Shown here in pieces: positions 8,081 to 17,055 of a DNA stretch of 64,000 bases (the first letter of the stretch is position 1; each line of letters opens with the position of its first letter). The position numbers were made by a program, and so were the translations under genes. The stretch comes from Pedobacter panaciterrae (GTDB lineage Bacteria > Bacteroidota > Bacteroidia > Sphingobacteriales > Sphingobacteriaceae): the NCBI RefSeq assembly GCF_013204795.1, contig NZ_JABMKW010000008.1:868001-932000 (forward strand). The letters run 5' to 3'. Below the pieces are notes generated by a model that was not told where the DNA came from, did not search any database, and worked only from the letters and a program-made list of their open reading frames with translations.

Positions 8081-9484
8081 ATGTTATTAAATCAAAAGAA
8101 AAGGAAATTACAAGCTTTCGGAATAATTGCATTTATACTAGTGCCTTTGCTGGGGTGGGTATTTCCTTCGAAAGCAAAACCTAATCCGCCGGTTAACAGG
8201 CCAAATATAATTTATATACTTACTGATGATATGGGGTATAGCGATGTGAGTAGTTTTGGGGGTAATTTTGTACCTACACCCAATATTGACAGGATTGCTG
8301 CTAACGGCAGGAAATTTACTCATTTTTACAGTGCTGCGCCAATCTGTTCCCCATCAAGGGCGGGTTTTATAACAGGTAACTATCCAGCAAGATGGAATTT
8401 TTCGACTTACTTAGATAATCGCAAACATAACCGTAATGCGCAGCAAGCAGATTTTCTTGACCCTGAAGCACCCACTATTGCTAAAATTTTTAAAAGCGCC
8501 GGATATGCTACAGGACATTTCGGAAAATGGCATTTGGGTGGAGGCCGTGATGTTACCAATGCGCCTGGATTTGAGAAATATGGGTTTGATGAGCATGCTA
8601 GTACCTACGAAAGTCCTGATCCCGATCCTTTAATTACTGCTACAAACTGGATCTGGTCTGAAAAAGATAGTATAAAACGATGGGACCGTACTAAATACTT
8701 TGTAGATAAAACATTGGAATTTATGCAGAAACATAAAGGACAACCTTGTTTTATTAATTTATGGCCTGATGATGTACATACTCCATGGGTACCTCGAAAA
8801 GAAACAGAATATACAGGCCAATATCCGATGAATCCGGAAGAAGAGGCTGCATTTAAATTGGTATTAAAAGAATACGATATCCAGATTGGCAGGCTGCTGG
8901 ATGGGTTGAAAAAGCTTGGGCTAGATAAAAACACCATTGTTATTTTTACCAGCGATAATGGGCCGCTGCCAAGCTTTAGAGGCACTCGGGCTGCCGGATT
9001 ACGCGGTACTAAACTTTCTTTGTATGAGGGGGGCACCCGCATGCCATTTATGATCAGTTGGCCTGGCCACATAACACCCGGTACAACCGACGAGACCTCG
9101 GTATTAAGCGCACTTGATTTGTTGCCTTCATTAGCTAAAATAGCAGGGGTAAAACTACCTAGCAGCTATCGCGGCGACGGTAAAGACCGTAGTACAGCGT
9201 TGCTGGGAAAGCCATCTCCTAGAAATATGGATATGTATTGGGAATATGGCCGTAATGATATCGCATTTAAATTTCCCAAAGGTCGCGATAAAAGTCCTAA
9301 TCTGGCTATACGGTCAGGGCAGTGGAAGCTTTTGATGAACAGCGATGGTAGCAATGCACAACTGTATAACATTCAAAAAGATCAAAATGAATCCAAAGAC
9401 CTGGCCGCAGATAACCCGAAAATTGTTCAGGGATTGAAAACCAAATTGGATAAATGGTGGACATCACTTCCTAAACTAAAATAA
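8081..9484 (+). CDS. type I sulfatase, exported
   Basis: 467 residues. A hydrophobic N-terminal segment (about residues 12-28) acts as signal or anchor. The sulfatase core follows: metal-binding 'YILTDDMGY' (Asp49, Asp50), the formylglycine motif 'CSPSRAG' with Cys89, 'GHFGKWHLGG', 'LWPDDVHTPW', and 'IVIFTSDNGP', then the smaller C-terminal domain with 'RSGQWKLLMNSDG'. It hydrolyses sulfate esters after Cys89 is converted to formylglycine by a maturase not present in this window. It is probably periplasmic and removes sulfate from a glycan. The location next to lyase and esterase genes fits a sulfated polysaccharide target, but the sulfatase subfamily cannot be set by eye. Confidence 0.93.
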   Translation: MLLNQKKRKLQAFGIIAFILVPLLGWVFPSKAKPNPPVNRPNIIYILTDDMGYSDVSSFGGNFVPTPNIDRIAANGRKFTHFYSAAPICSPSRAGFITGNYPARWNFSTYLDNRKHNRNAQQADFLDPEAPTIAKIFKSAGYATGHFGKWHLGGGRDVTNAPGFEKYGFDEHASTYESPDPDPLITATNWIWSEKDSIKRWDRTKYFVDKTLEFMQKHKGQPCFINLWPDDVHTPWVPRKETEYTGQYPMNPEEEAAFKLVLKEYDIQIGRLLDGLKKLGLDKNTIVIFTSDNGPLPSFRGTRAAGLRGTKLSLYEGGTRMPFMISWPGHITPGTTDETSVLSALDLLPSLAKIAGVKLPSSYRGDGKDRSTALLGKPSPRNMDMYWEYGRNDIAFKFPKGRDKSPNLAIRSGQWKLLMNSDGSNAQLYNIQKDQNESKDLAADNPKIVQGLKTKLDKWWTSLPKLK

Positions 9485-9493
9485 TTATTTTAT

Positions 9494-9934
9494 CTATTCT
9501 GAAAGTTTTTTTACTTCTTCCAGGCCCTTGGTAAAGCCGTTATTCATAACCTCCTCCCATTCTTCGCCTACCTGCACAGAAGCTTTAAGTTTAGTAATAC
9601 CATTGTCTTCAGAAAGATGGTATTCTTCCAGGGAGCCTGCCCAGCTTTTCACCCTTTCGCTGGTGGTATCTTCTTTGCCATCTATTACTTCACCTAAATG
9701 CTCAAACACGATGTGATAAGGCTCATTTTTTATTTTAATGGTACTAACCATACCATTACCTTTTCCATCCAGGAAGAGTGTTTTACCACCAACCTTCCAA
9801 TCACTTTCTACTTTGGAACCACCACCAGGATTAAAGGCGTCTGTCCATTGTGAATAAGTTGGCTCATTCCAAAGCGTGCTCCAAACTTTTTGGGCCGGTG
9901 CTTTGATCTCTTTTGTGAACTGTAATGTTTTCAT
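9494..9934 (-). CDS. SRPBCC (START/AHA1-like) domain protein
   Basis: 146 residues with the SRPBCC pattern: 'FTKEIKAPAQKVWSTLWNEPTYSQWT' at the N terminus, 'GSKVESDWKVGGKTLFLDG' in the middle, and a C-terminal amphipathic helix 'EVMNNGFTKGLEEVKKLSE'. This fold binds hydrophobic ligands in a deep cavity. Bacterial members are often annotated as ATPase activators or polyketide-cyclase-like. It converges on the sulfatase gene (9 bases between ends) and is followed upstream by a 217-base region with its own promoter and a terminator for the next minus-strand operon. The function is unknown beyond the fold. Confidence 0.8.
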   Translation of the reverse strand: MKTLQFTKEIKAPAQKVWSTLWNEPTYSQWTDAFNPGGGSKVESDWKVGGKTLFLDGKGNGMVSTIKIKNEPYHIVFEHLGEVIDGKEDTTSERVKSWAGSLEEYHLSEDNGITKLKASVQVGEEWEEVMNNGFTKGLEEVKKLSE

Positions 9935-10099
9935 AGTAATATTTTTTTAGGGTTAACATATTGTTTAACAAAACTATAGAAAAAAGTAAGCGCGTATGAG
10001 GTATTGATGCGACAATTTAAGGGCTTAATTACGACTTGTTTTATCTCTTATAAACAGCTTCATTTTTATATGGTTTGGATAGGGCAGATTTTTTCAACA

Positions 10100-10130
10100 T
10101 AAAAAAGAGCAGCCATTTCATGGCTGCTCT
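10100..10130 (-). terminator. intrinsic terminator of the minus-strand receptor/lipoprotein operon
   Basis: An 11-bp perfect stem (AGAGCAGCCAT / ATGGCTGCTCT, 10106-10130) with a 3-base loop is followed on the minus strand by six T (10105-10100). It lies 22-52 bases after the stop of the beta-helix-like lipoprotein gene. Confidence 0.88.
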
Positions 10131-10151
10131 GGGAACAAGGGGAATTGAGGG

Positions 10152-11591
10152 TTAATAAACTTTTTTCTGAGCATTAAACTCTGTCCAGGTTTTTAACCAG
10201 GTAGTACCAGCAGCTGTTCCGGCTGCAATTGCACCACGGGTTCCTACCGGAGAAGTTGCCTGAGGGATCAATACATCAGGGCTATAGCTATAAGTTGTAT
10301 AATTTGCTGCTGTAGGGCCTGCGTAGAAAGAAGTAGGGAGTGCAGAACCTAATTTTAGATAAGCATTTGCAGAAGCACCAGTATTGTCAGGAGTTACAGA
10401 ACCACCTGCTGCGGCAAAAGCATGCAGGATGTTATTGGTATAAGTACCTGAAGCACCACCTTCATAGATAACACCTGCAGGGAAACCAGCGATCACAGAA
10501 TTCTGAATGTCAAGACCTGAATTTCTTCTCCAGCGATTACCCAACTTTAATGCAGTGTTATTTGCATTTGTTCCAAGTATGGTGAAGTTTTTTAAAGTAG
10601 GTTTTGTTCTTGGAGTTGCAGCACTTCCTGTTTTGTCATTGTCAGACTCAATACCATTTGCATCAGAACTTCCAGATGAAGTACTGTGAGTAGAATTGAT
10701 TGCTTTTAACCCAACTGCATACTGGATAGAACCAGTATATCCAAAATCGAAATCGAAATCATCATCATCGCCACCAGCAGCTACAAGGTAAGTTGCATTT
10801 ACAGTTCCACCGAAGAATTCAAAACTGTCATCAGCTGAGTAGGTTACCTGGATGTGATCTAAAGTAGTACCAGAACCAACACCACCTAAGGTTAAACCAT
10901 TGATTTCATTGTCAGCAAAAAGTTTAAATCCAGGATATTCAATCCTTACATACTTTAATGTTCCTGAATTGTCGGCAGTTGTTGATCCACCATAACTAAC
11001 ATCAACGCCAGCAGGAGGAGTAGGTAATCCTTCGATTACAGTAGTGGTTGGTTTATTAGTTTGTGCACTACCTAATAAAATGATACCACCAAAATCTGCT
11101 GCAACACGACTACCTGGAGCTGCCGGAGAGGTAAATACAATTGGCAAAGCCTCAGTACCTACAGCATCAATTTTAGCACCTTTAACTACTACTAGAACAC
11201 CGTGGATTGGTTTGGTAACAGTTTCCGGTAATCCTGTATCAGGATTGGTTTGAGTACCGGTGTAGTTTTTGTCTACTCCTGAGGAAAGAATTGTTCCTGC
11301 AGGAATTTTTAAAGTTTTACCAGAAGGTACATAACTAACTCCATCAATTAACCAAACTTTGCTGCTGGTTAGATTAATGATGTTGTCTGTTGCATTTCCG
11401 TCAAAGTTGTCCTGGATCACACCATCTGTGTTTACCGGAATACTTTGAGTTGGATTCGAAAATCCTGCTGATAAAGAACGATTGAAGTTACCGCTTCCGT
11501 CGTTGTTTTGATCTTTTTTACAGCTTGATACTGTAAGAGCGGCGGCGGCTACCATAGCTACCAGGCCTGCGTTTTTCAAATGTTTTACCAT
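10152..11591 (-). CDS. lipoprotein with predicted beta-helix-like repeats, function unknown
   Basis: 479 residues. The N terminus 'AAAALTVSSCKKD' is a lipoprotein signal with Cys24. The body is rich in Gly, Thr, Asn and Ser with recurrent short beta-type turns: 'TLKIPAGTILSSG', 'GVLVVVKGAKIDAVGTEALPIVFTS', 'FGGIILLGSAQTN', 'LKYVRIEYPGF', 'GLTLGGVGSGTTLDHIQVTYSADDSFEFFGG', and 'DDDDFDFDFGY'. This pattern suggests a right-handed parallel beta-helix, as in surface or glycan-binding proteins; it is an inference. The acidic 'GGDDDDFDFDFGY' could bind calcium. Database names such as 'multidrug transporter' for similar proteins are not supported by anything here. It is the last gene of a unit with the TonB receptor and a smaller lipoprotein, 139 bases after the latter, so it may have its own promoter. 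Confidence 0.7.
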   Translation of the reverse strand: MVKHLKNAGLVAMVAAAALTVSSCKKDQNNDGSGNFNRSLSAGFSNPTQSIPVNTDGVIQDNFDGNATDNIINLTSSKVWLIDGVSYVPSGKTLKIPAGTILSSGVDKNYTGTQTNPDTGLPETVTKPIHGVLVVVKGAKIDAVGTEALPIVFTSPAAPGSRVAADFGGIILLGSAQTNKPTTTVIEGLPTPPAGVDVSYGGSTTADNSGTLKYVRIEYPGFKLFADNEINGLTLGGVGSGTTLDHIQVTYSADDSFEFFGGTVNATYLVAAGGDDDDFDFDFGYTGSIQYAVGLKAINSTHSTSSGSSDANGIESDNDKTGSAATPRTKPTLKNFTILGTNANNTALKLGNRWRRNSGLDIQNSVIAGFPAGVIYEGGASGTYTNNILHAFAAAGGSVTPDNTGASANAYLKLGSALPTSFYAGPTAANYTTYSYSPDVLIPQATSPVGTRGAIAAGTAAGTTWLKTWTEFNAQKKVY

Positions 11592-11730
11592 TTTTTTGAT
11601 TTTAATTTTTAGTACTGCTAAGTTAAGGGATGTAGTGTTAAATTAATATTATTTATTTATTTTAATAATTTAATATTCAAATTGTTATGTTAGTTATATT
11701 AAGTATTTATTTATATAAAGATAGGCCGAT

Positions 11731-12507
11731 TTAATTCATAAATAATGCGTTTACCTGCACTTGGTAGGGTTTGCCGTCAGTACCCACCATATTCGCACCT
11801 GATGCTTCTACAGTCTGCTCATTGATATATAAGGTGATGATATTGTAAAAGATTCCATTATTATAATCGTTAATATCAACAACCCCAGCAAAACCTTCAT
11901 GTAAAGGTTGTTTTGTTGTGGAATCGATAATATAGAATATGAGGTAGCCGTCGCCAGTTACAGGAGTAAAGGTTTTGTAGTTAGTGTATCCTCCGAAGTT
12001 AGAGCTAACGTTTTCAATGGTATCCAGATCAGCAAAATCTCCAAGATTATTGTCAAACATTTTTATAATGATATCTACGTTTTTCGGTAAACATTTTTGC
12101 GCGAGATTGGCAATTTTAATTTTCATAAAACCTTCTTCGGGTTTCGGCTCATTTTCCTGGGTATTTTCAACTAATGCTGGCTTTGCCTCAGATGAAGGTT
12201 GAAACAGTACTAAATTCTTGATGCCGTTCTCTTCAACAGTAATAATTGTATCAGTTAATACCTTGCCTTTGTCGTCTTTAAAACTCAATTTGCCTTTTCC
12301 AATGGGAACTTTGATATTTTTAGTGAGATCAAGTCCCACCGAAATTGTGGTTCCGTTATAATCGATGATCAATGGATTAACCAATGTTTGATTTCCAAAA
12401 TTTATTTTTCCAAATCGCTGAGCTGTTAGTGCAATTTCCTTCTTGCATGCAAGTAGGAAACAACCTAGTGACAGTGTTAAAAGGATTATTTTTTTATAGA
12501 ATGACAT
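11731..12507 (-). CDS. lipoprotein of unknown function
   Basis: 258 residues. Lipoprotein signal 'SLGCFLLACKKE' with Cys21 as the lipid site. The rest is beta-rich: an N-terminal part 'INFGNQTLVNPLIIDYNG' resembling a small beta-sandwich, then 'FMKIKIANLAQKCLPKNVDIIIKMFDNN' resembling DUF4397-type domains (weak). It starts 4 bases after the stop of the TonB receptor gene, so the two are translated from one message. It is probably a surface or periplasmic partner that binds the receptor's ligand, like SusD partners of SusC. No family was recognised with confidence. Confidence 0.75.
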   Translation of the reverse strand: MSFYKKIILLTLSLGCFLLACKKEIALTAQRFGKINFGNQTLVNPLIIDYNGTTISVGLDLTKNIKVPIGKGKLSFKDDKGKVLTDTIITVEENGIKNLVLFQPSSEAKPALVENTQENEPKPEEGFMKIKIANLAQKCLPKNVDIIIKMFDNNLGDFADLDTIENVSSNFGGYTNYKTFTPVTGDGYLIFYIIDSTTKQPLHEGFAGVVDINDYNNGIFYNIITLYINEQTVEASGANMVGTDGKPYQVQVNALFMN

Positions 12508-12511
12508 GCCT

Positions 12512-15500
12512 TTAAAAGTTATAAGTAAAAGATAAGTTGTAGCTGCGGCCGTACTTAACCCGGTAGCGTAATAAGTCTCCTAATTCAGGTTCGTACCTGT
12601 CTGTTCCCTTTAGTTTTTTGAAAGGCTCTAATGAATCGGAGGTTTCTGACCAGGAGTTCGCGTTGGTATAATACTCGTCTGCTGCGTTGAGTATATTGCT
12701 GATGTTCAGTTTGATCTCCGCCTTTTGTTTAAGAATTCTTCCACTCAGCTGCAGGTCCAATAGACTTCTAGGCCGTTGAAATTCCGTAGCAGAAGGAGTG
12801 GATACGATATAAGAACGAAAACCGGACCTGTTGAAAGAAACATTTGTCCCGAAATACTTGGACTGATAAGCGAGTCCCGCATTGATAATGTATGGAGATT
12901 GACCAATTAATGGTCGCTTTAATGATTGTATTACATCAATATACCGAGGTGCGTCTTTTGGTTTATCCGGATTAAAATCAGGATTTTCCATCTTTTGAAA
13001 TGTTTTTATTTCGCTCCAAATTACCGCAGCGTTTCCATACAAGCTAAAATTTTTCAATTCTTCGACAATGATACCCAGAGATTTGCGCCATTCCATTTCA
13101 AATCCATAATTTATTGCAGAATGCTGATTTTTATAGGTCAAAGTAGTTTGAGTTGCATGAGGTGTTTCATTCACCAGCTCCGCGGGCTTGTCTAGTTTTT
13201 TGTGAAATGCCGATATGGAGATAATTTCATCGGGATTAGGATAGAACTCATAACGAAGGTCAATATTTTGTACGCGGGTGCTTTTAATATTGCCTCCAAT
13301 AATAAATGCCTGTAATAGAGGATCAGGAAAACCATAAACCTGGGTTTCTCTAAAATCCGGACGTATGATCGTTTGGCTATATGCACCTCTAAAGTTCATT
13401 TTTGAAGTCAGACTGTAAATCGCATTCGCAGAGGGAAGAAAATACCAGTTTTTTTCACCTGTTTGTTCTGGGACCGTGCCTTGATATATTTTGTCTGGAA
13501 ATTTTTGTTCTTCCTGCTCTCTTTTTCTTATCTCGGCTTCCTGTTTATTCTGTAGATTGAAGTTTTCAGCACGAACTCCATATACCAGGCGCAACTTTTT
13601 GGTAAGAAGCTGATCCAGCATTAAATAACCTGCGTGATATTTTGAATTTGCCTTGCTGATGTCTCCATTCCCAATATCAAGCCAGTAATAGGCTTGATTT
13701 AACCCATAGCCTACACGCTCTGGAGTTAAAAGGTCTTCATATTTATCTATATAATCAGGGGCACCTACCGGCTCAGCATTTCTACTCTTACCGTATATTT
13801 TTGCAATAGTTACATCCTGATTTCTTTTTTTGTACCAGCCGGTATATCCTGTTTTTAACAAACTCTTCTCGTTCAAAAAATTAAATGGCTGGCTTAAATT
13901 CAAAGACCAGTTTAAATCATCCTGATTCACTGCACTCCATAAACGATAGTCACCAGAGTAATTGTCTTTCAAATCGTCCACCGCCATTACATTGGGTTGT
14001 TGATAAAACTTTCCAAGCGTGTTTTTCATTTGGAGATATTTAAAACTCCTGAGGTCTTTGTGTGCCTGATTTAAATGGGTGTAAGCTCCACTCCAGCTTA
14101 ATTTAAATCCATTGCTACCTATAAGGTGTTCACCTTCTATTTTATGCTGATTTATGCTGCTGAAAACAGGATCAACAAGATTAGTCTGGAACAAACTCTG
14201 TTGTGAATCTTCTAATAAAATTGTTTGGTAAAAATCCTCATTGAGCGTTTTTGTATATAAATTCCTGAGGTTTAATTTGAATTTCTCACCTTGTATACCT
14301 CCATTTAATACTGCACCAATTGTGGTATTGAATATATAGCCTGTACCACGGCCAAGTGTATCAGGAGATTTAAAACCATCAATAAGCGCCCCAAAACTTC
14401 TGGCCGATTCAAATTCATTGCTTTGCTGCGTATTACGATATGTCAACCCACCGGTAAAGCCAATTTTAAGTCCTTTTTGTTCATTAATCTCGTATACACG
14501 CCCTAAAGTAAAGCGGTAGTTTTGATTTGGGATTGCCTGGTTTTTGTAAATCGCAAATGACTTGTTGTCGAATTTTTTACTTTGTTCAATAGCGCCACTG
14601 TAGCCGGTTTTATATCCTGTTTCGTCTGTATGCTCTATTCTTGGGTCGTCCTGCCGATTTGCAAAGCTCCACGAAACAAGACCGGCAGGCTTTTCACGTC
14701 TGCCATCATCAAATGCAAAATAATCTTTATTTGCTCTTCCTCCGGCAGTTAAAAAATCTTTTCCGGTAGTTTGAGTGTTCCCACCGCTTCCAAAGCTTAA
14801 CGTTAAGAAATTCTGATCGGGGATACTTAATGTATTTACAATAACTTGTCCGCCAACAAACTCTGAAGAAACATCAGGTGTTGCTGTTTTATTTACCACA
14901 ACACTGGCCACTAGTTCATTAGGTATCAGGTCAAAAGAAAAATTACGCCTGTTCATATCTGTATTGGGAACTACAATTCCATCTATCATGGCCTGATTGT
15001 AGCGCTCTGTTAAACCACGGACAACCACATACTTATTATCAAGAGTTGTTACACCACTAATTCTTTTTAACACAGCACCTACATTATTGTCGGGTGTTTT
15101 TGCAATTTGCTCGGCTGAGATACCATCGGTTAATGATGCTGCATTTTTTTGCTGGGCATAAAGTCCGGCAATTGATTCTTTTTTATAACTACCCTGTACA
15201 ACCACCTGTTTCAGCATTTCATTAGCTGGTTGCATAGCGATGCTAAGCGGTGTGGTTTTGCCTTCCTCAACCAGTATCCCTCCAATACGTTTTGCCAGAT
15301 AACTTACATAGCTTACCTCTAAAGTGTAAGTTCCCGGATCAATGCTTATGGAATATGTGCCATCAACACTACTTTGAATAACCTTTCCGTTCTCTATTAT
15401 TTTTATACCAGCTCCAGGCATAGGCTGTCCCTTTTCGTCAATCACCTTTCCTGTGATCTTGCCTTGCTTAATACGCTTTATATTGGAAGAAGCTTTGGAA

Positions 15501-15850
15501 TACCTTACCGAAATGGAGTTGTTAGCAAGGGAGAATCCAAATCCTAACGGAGTCATTTCTGAGAGTACTTTCCCTAAAGGTGCTTTTGTATAATTGAGGC
15601 TTTCCAGTTCAACCTGTTCCAGCATATCATCATAGTAAAATTTGTAATTTGTTTGCTTATTCAGCTCCTTAAGAAGGGCAGAGGCCTTTACTTTTGTAAA
15701 ATGAATGCTTACTGGTATACTGATATCTTTATATGCCTGAGAAAATAAAGGTGTGGCGAACAGAATAAATAAAAATGAGAGGTTGAATTTAAGGCTGTTA
15801 GGTTTTTTTTGTATGAATTTATCCGTTAGGATATGAATCTTAAAATGCAT
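12512..15850 (-). CDS. TonB-dependent outer-membrane receptor with N-terminal STN signalling domain
   Basis: 1112 residues. After a signal segment ('LSFLFILFATPLFSQAYKD') comes an STN domain (about residues 45-120: 'VSIHFTKVKASALLKELNKQTNYKFYYDD' region), then a carboxypeptidase-regulatory-like beta-sandwich ('GKVIDEKGQPMPGAGIKI'), a plug ('DGISAEQIAKTPDNNVGAVLKRISGVTT', 'VVRGLTERYNQAMIDGI'), and a 22-strand barrel ending 'SYNLSFTYNF' with a terminal aromatic. The STN domain is the part that signals through FecR-type anti-sigma factors. The sigma and FecR genes lie directly upstream in the same direction. The substrate is unknown. It is unlike SusC proteins in the window, which lack STN. Confidence 0.93.
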   Translation of the reverse strand: MHFKIHILTDKFIQKKPNSLKFNLSFLFILFATPLFSQAYKDISIPVSIHFTKVKASALLKELNKQTNYKFYYDDMLEQVELESLNYTKAPLGKVLSEMTPLGFGFSLANNSISVRYSKASSNIKRIKQGKITGKVIDEKGQPMPGAGIKIIENGKVIQSSVDGTYSISIDPGTYTLEVSYVSYLAKRIGGILVEEGKTTPLSIAMQPANEMLKQVVVQGSYKKESIAGLYAQQKNAASLTDGISAEQIAKTPDNNVGAVLKRISGVTTLDNKYVVVRGLTERYNQAMIDGIVVPNTDMNRRNFSFDLIPNELVASVVVNKTATPDVSSEFVGGQVIVNTLSIPDQNFLTLSFGSGGNTQTTGKDFLTAGGRANKDYFAFDDGRREKPAGLVSWSFANRQDDPRIEHTDETGYKTGYSGAIEQSKKFDNKSFAIYKNQAIPNQNYRFTLGRVYEINEQKGLKIGFTGGLTYRNTQQSNEFESARSFGALIDGFKSPDTLGRGTGYIFNTTIGAVLNGGIQGEKFKLNLRNLYTKTLNEDFYQTILLEDSQQSLFQTNLVDPVFSSINQHKIEGEHLIGSNGFKLSWSGAYTHLNQAHKDLRSFKYLQMKNTLGKFYQQPNVMAVDDLKDNYSGDYRLWSAVNQDDLNWSLNLSQPFNFLNEKSLLKTGYTGWYKKRNQDVTIAKIYGKSRNAEPVGAPDYIDKYEDLLTPERVGYGLNQAYYWLDIGNGDISKANSKYHAGYLMLDQLLTKKLRLVYGVRAENFNLQNKQEAEIRKREQEEQKFPDKIYQGTVPEQTGEKNWYFLPSANAIYSLTSKMNFRGAYSQTIIRPDFRETQVYGFPDPLLQAFIIGGNIKSTRVQNIDLRYEFYPNPDEIISISAFHKKLDKPAELVNETPHATQTTLTYKNQHSAINYGFEMEWRKSLGIIVEELKNFSLYGNAAVIWSEIKTFQKMENPDFNPDKPKDAPRYIDVIQSLKRPLIGQSPYIINAGLAYQSKYFGTNVSFNRSGFRSYIVSTPSATEFQRPRSLLDLQLSGRILKQKAEIKLNISNILNAADEYYTNANSWSETSDSLEPFKKLKGTDRYEPELGDLLRYRVKYGRSYNLSFTYNF

Positions 15851-15884
15851 ATTTTTGTTACAAATTTTTTACTATTAGTATGAA

Positions 15885-15972
15885 ATTTAATTTTTAGTAG
15901 CGGGTTGCTCCCGCATTGTAAAGTGCCGTTTTACCGAACGGCACTTTCTTTTTGAGATTTAATTTTTAGTAG
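15885..15972 (-). repeat. 17-bp direct repeats flanking two hairpins between fecR and the receptor gene
   Basis: ATTTAATTTTTAGTAG occurs at 15885-15900 and 15957-15972 (72-bp period), each followed by C. Between them lie a 5-bp stem (15900-15914, GCGGG/CCCGC) and an 11-bp perfect stem (AAAGTGCCGTT/AACGGCACTTT, 15920-15947). The hairpins may attenuate read-through from the sigma/anti-sigma genes into the receptor gene. A 14-bp part of the repeat recurs at 11601-11614, just upstream of the beta-helix-like lipoprotein start. Confidence 0.6.
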
Positions 15973-15973
15973 C

Positions 15974-16963
15974 TTATTTCTTCATTAATCTGTAGTTTAA
16001 ACTGTCAGTTTTCTTAAATTTTAATTGGTGAATAAATGCAAGGTTTTTTAATGTTTCATCAACAGTTTGATTGCTGAAATCTCCGTTAACTGTAAATGAA
16101 AGTGTGGCTTTGGGATTGAAGTCAATCCTTATTTTGTAATAAGAGCTAATTCTAAATAAGGCCTCATTAAGGGAAGTATGCTCAAAAAGTAATTCTGGTT
16201 TGCCAATTGGATCATTAACAACCACATCAAACCTACTCATGTTTCCACTGCCATAATTGTATTCGTAGGCCTTGCCTGGGGTAAGGAATACGGGTGCTTG
16301 TTTAGATGCCTTGTTCCTCGGTTTGATGACTACTTTTCCGGTATAAAGGCTTACTTTTTCCCACTGGTAACTCTCATTGTATTGAACGGTAAAAGAAGTT
16401 CCTAAAGCTGTAGTCTGTAAGTCTCCGGATTCTACACTAAATGGTTTACTTGGATCTTTTTTTACTTCAAACAATGCCTTTCCATTTGTAAGAAAAACGC
16501 GTCGTTCTGTTTTTGTGAATGCTTTAGGATAGCTAAAAGTTGATCCGGAAGAGACTGTAACAACTGAACTGTCCGCCAGAATCAATTTCTGCATTTTACC
16601 AACGGCAACATTTACCGTAATAAAAGTTTTTGTGTCCTGTATATAATTGAAATGTTGATGACCTTTAAACCCTCCAACAAGTAAAACTATGGCTGCTACA
16701 GCTGCGGTGATTTTGTAAATAAGCTTTAGTGGGTGTTTTTTTTGTGCAATCTGACTAGAGAGACTATTTTTTATATTTGACAAGGACTCATCTATGTCTA
16801 CAGGTACTTCTCTGACATTTAAAGGCTCTAAATCAATATCCTCTTCCAAAAGTTCCTGGTGTGCTCCGGATTTTATCATCATCCAAAACTCGTCAAGCTC
16901 TTTAGGCGTTAATGTTCTGTTCGCAAATTTTTCGAGCAGTTCTTTTCTTTTATCGTTATCCAT
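15974..16963 (-). CDS. FecR-family anti-sigma factor
   Basis: 329 residues. A short cytoplasmic N-terminal part ('RKELLEKFANRTLTPKELDEFWMMI') precedes one membrane segment (about 80-100, 'IYKITAAVAAIVLLVGGF'). The periplasmic FecR domain follows ('GKMQKLILADSSVVTVSSGSTFSYPKAF', 'RRVFLTNGKALFEVKKDPSKPFSVES', 'TALGTSFTVQYN'), and then a C-terminal DUF4974-type domain ('LLFEHTSLNEALFRISSYYKIRIDF'). It holds the cognate ECF sigma inactive at the membrane until the receptor's STN domain signals that ligand is bound. It lies 92 bases downstream of the sigma gene and 123 bases upstream of the receptor gene. Confidence 0.95.
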   Translation of the reverse strand: MDNDKRKELLEKFANRTLTPKELDEFWMMIKSGAHQELLEEDIDLEPLNVREVPVDIDESLSNIKNSLSSQIAQKKHPLKLIYKITAAVAAIVLLVGGFKGHQHFNYIQDTKTFITVNVAVGKMQKLILADSSVVTVSSGSTFSYPKAFTKTERRVFLTNGKALFEVKKDPSKPFSVESGDLQTTALGTSFTVQYNESYQWEKVSLYTGKVVIKPRNKASKQAPVFLTPGKAYEYNYGSGNMSRFDVVVNDPIGKPELLFEHTSLNEALFRISSYYKIRIDFNPKATLSFTVNGDFSNQTVDETLKNLAFIHQLKFKKTDSLNYRLMKK

Positions 16964-17055
16964 TGTATATTATTCAGACAGTTCAATTCACTGCCTTTAC
17001 ATGAATATATACAGTACAACTTGTGGGTAAGGGGGGCTTGAGGGTAAAATATATT

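Noticed and set aside
10152..11591. Transporter annotation for the 479-residue lipoprotein
   Set aside because: Apart from the lipoprotein signal there is no membrane segment; the sequence is a soluble beta-rich surface protein type.
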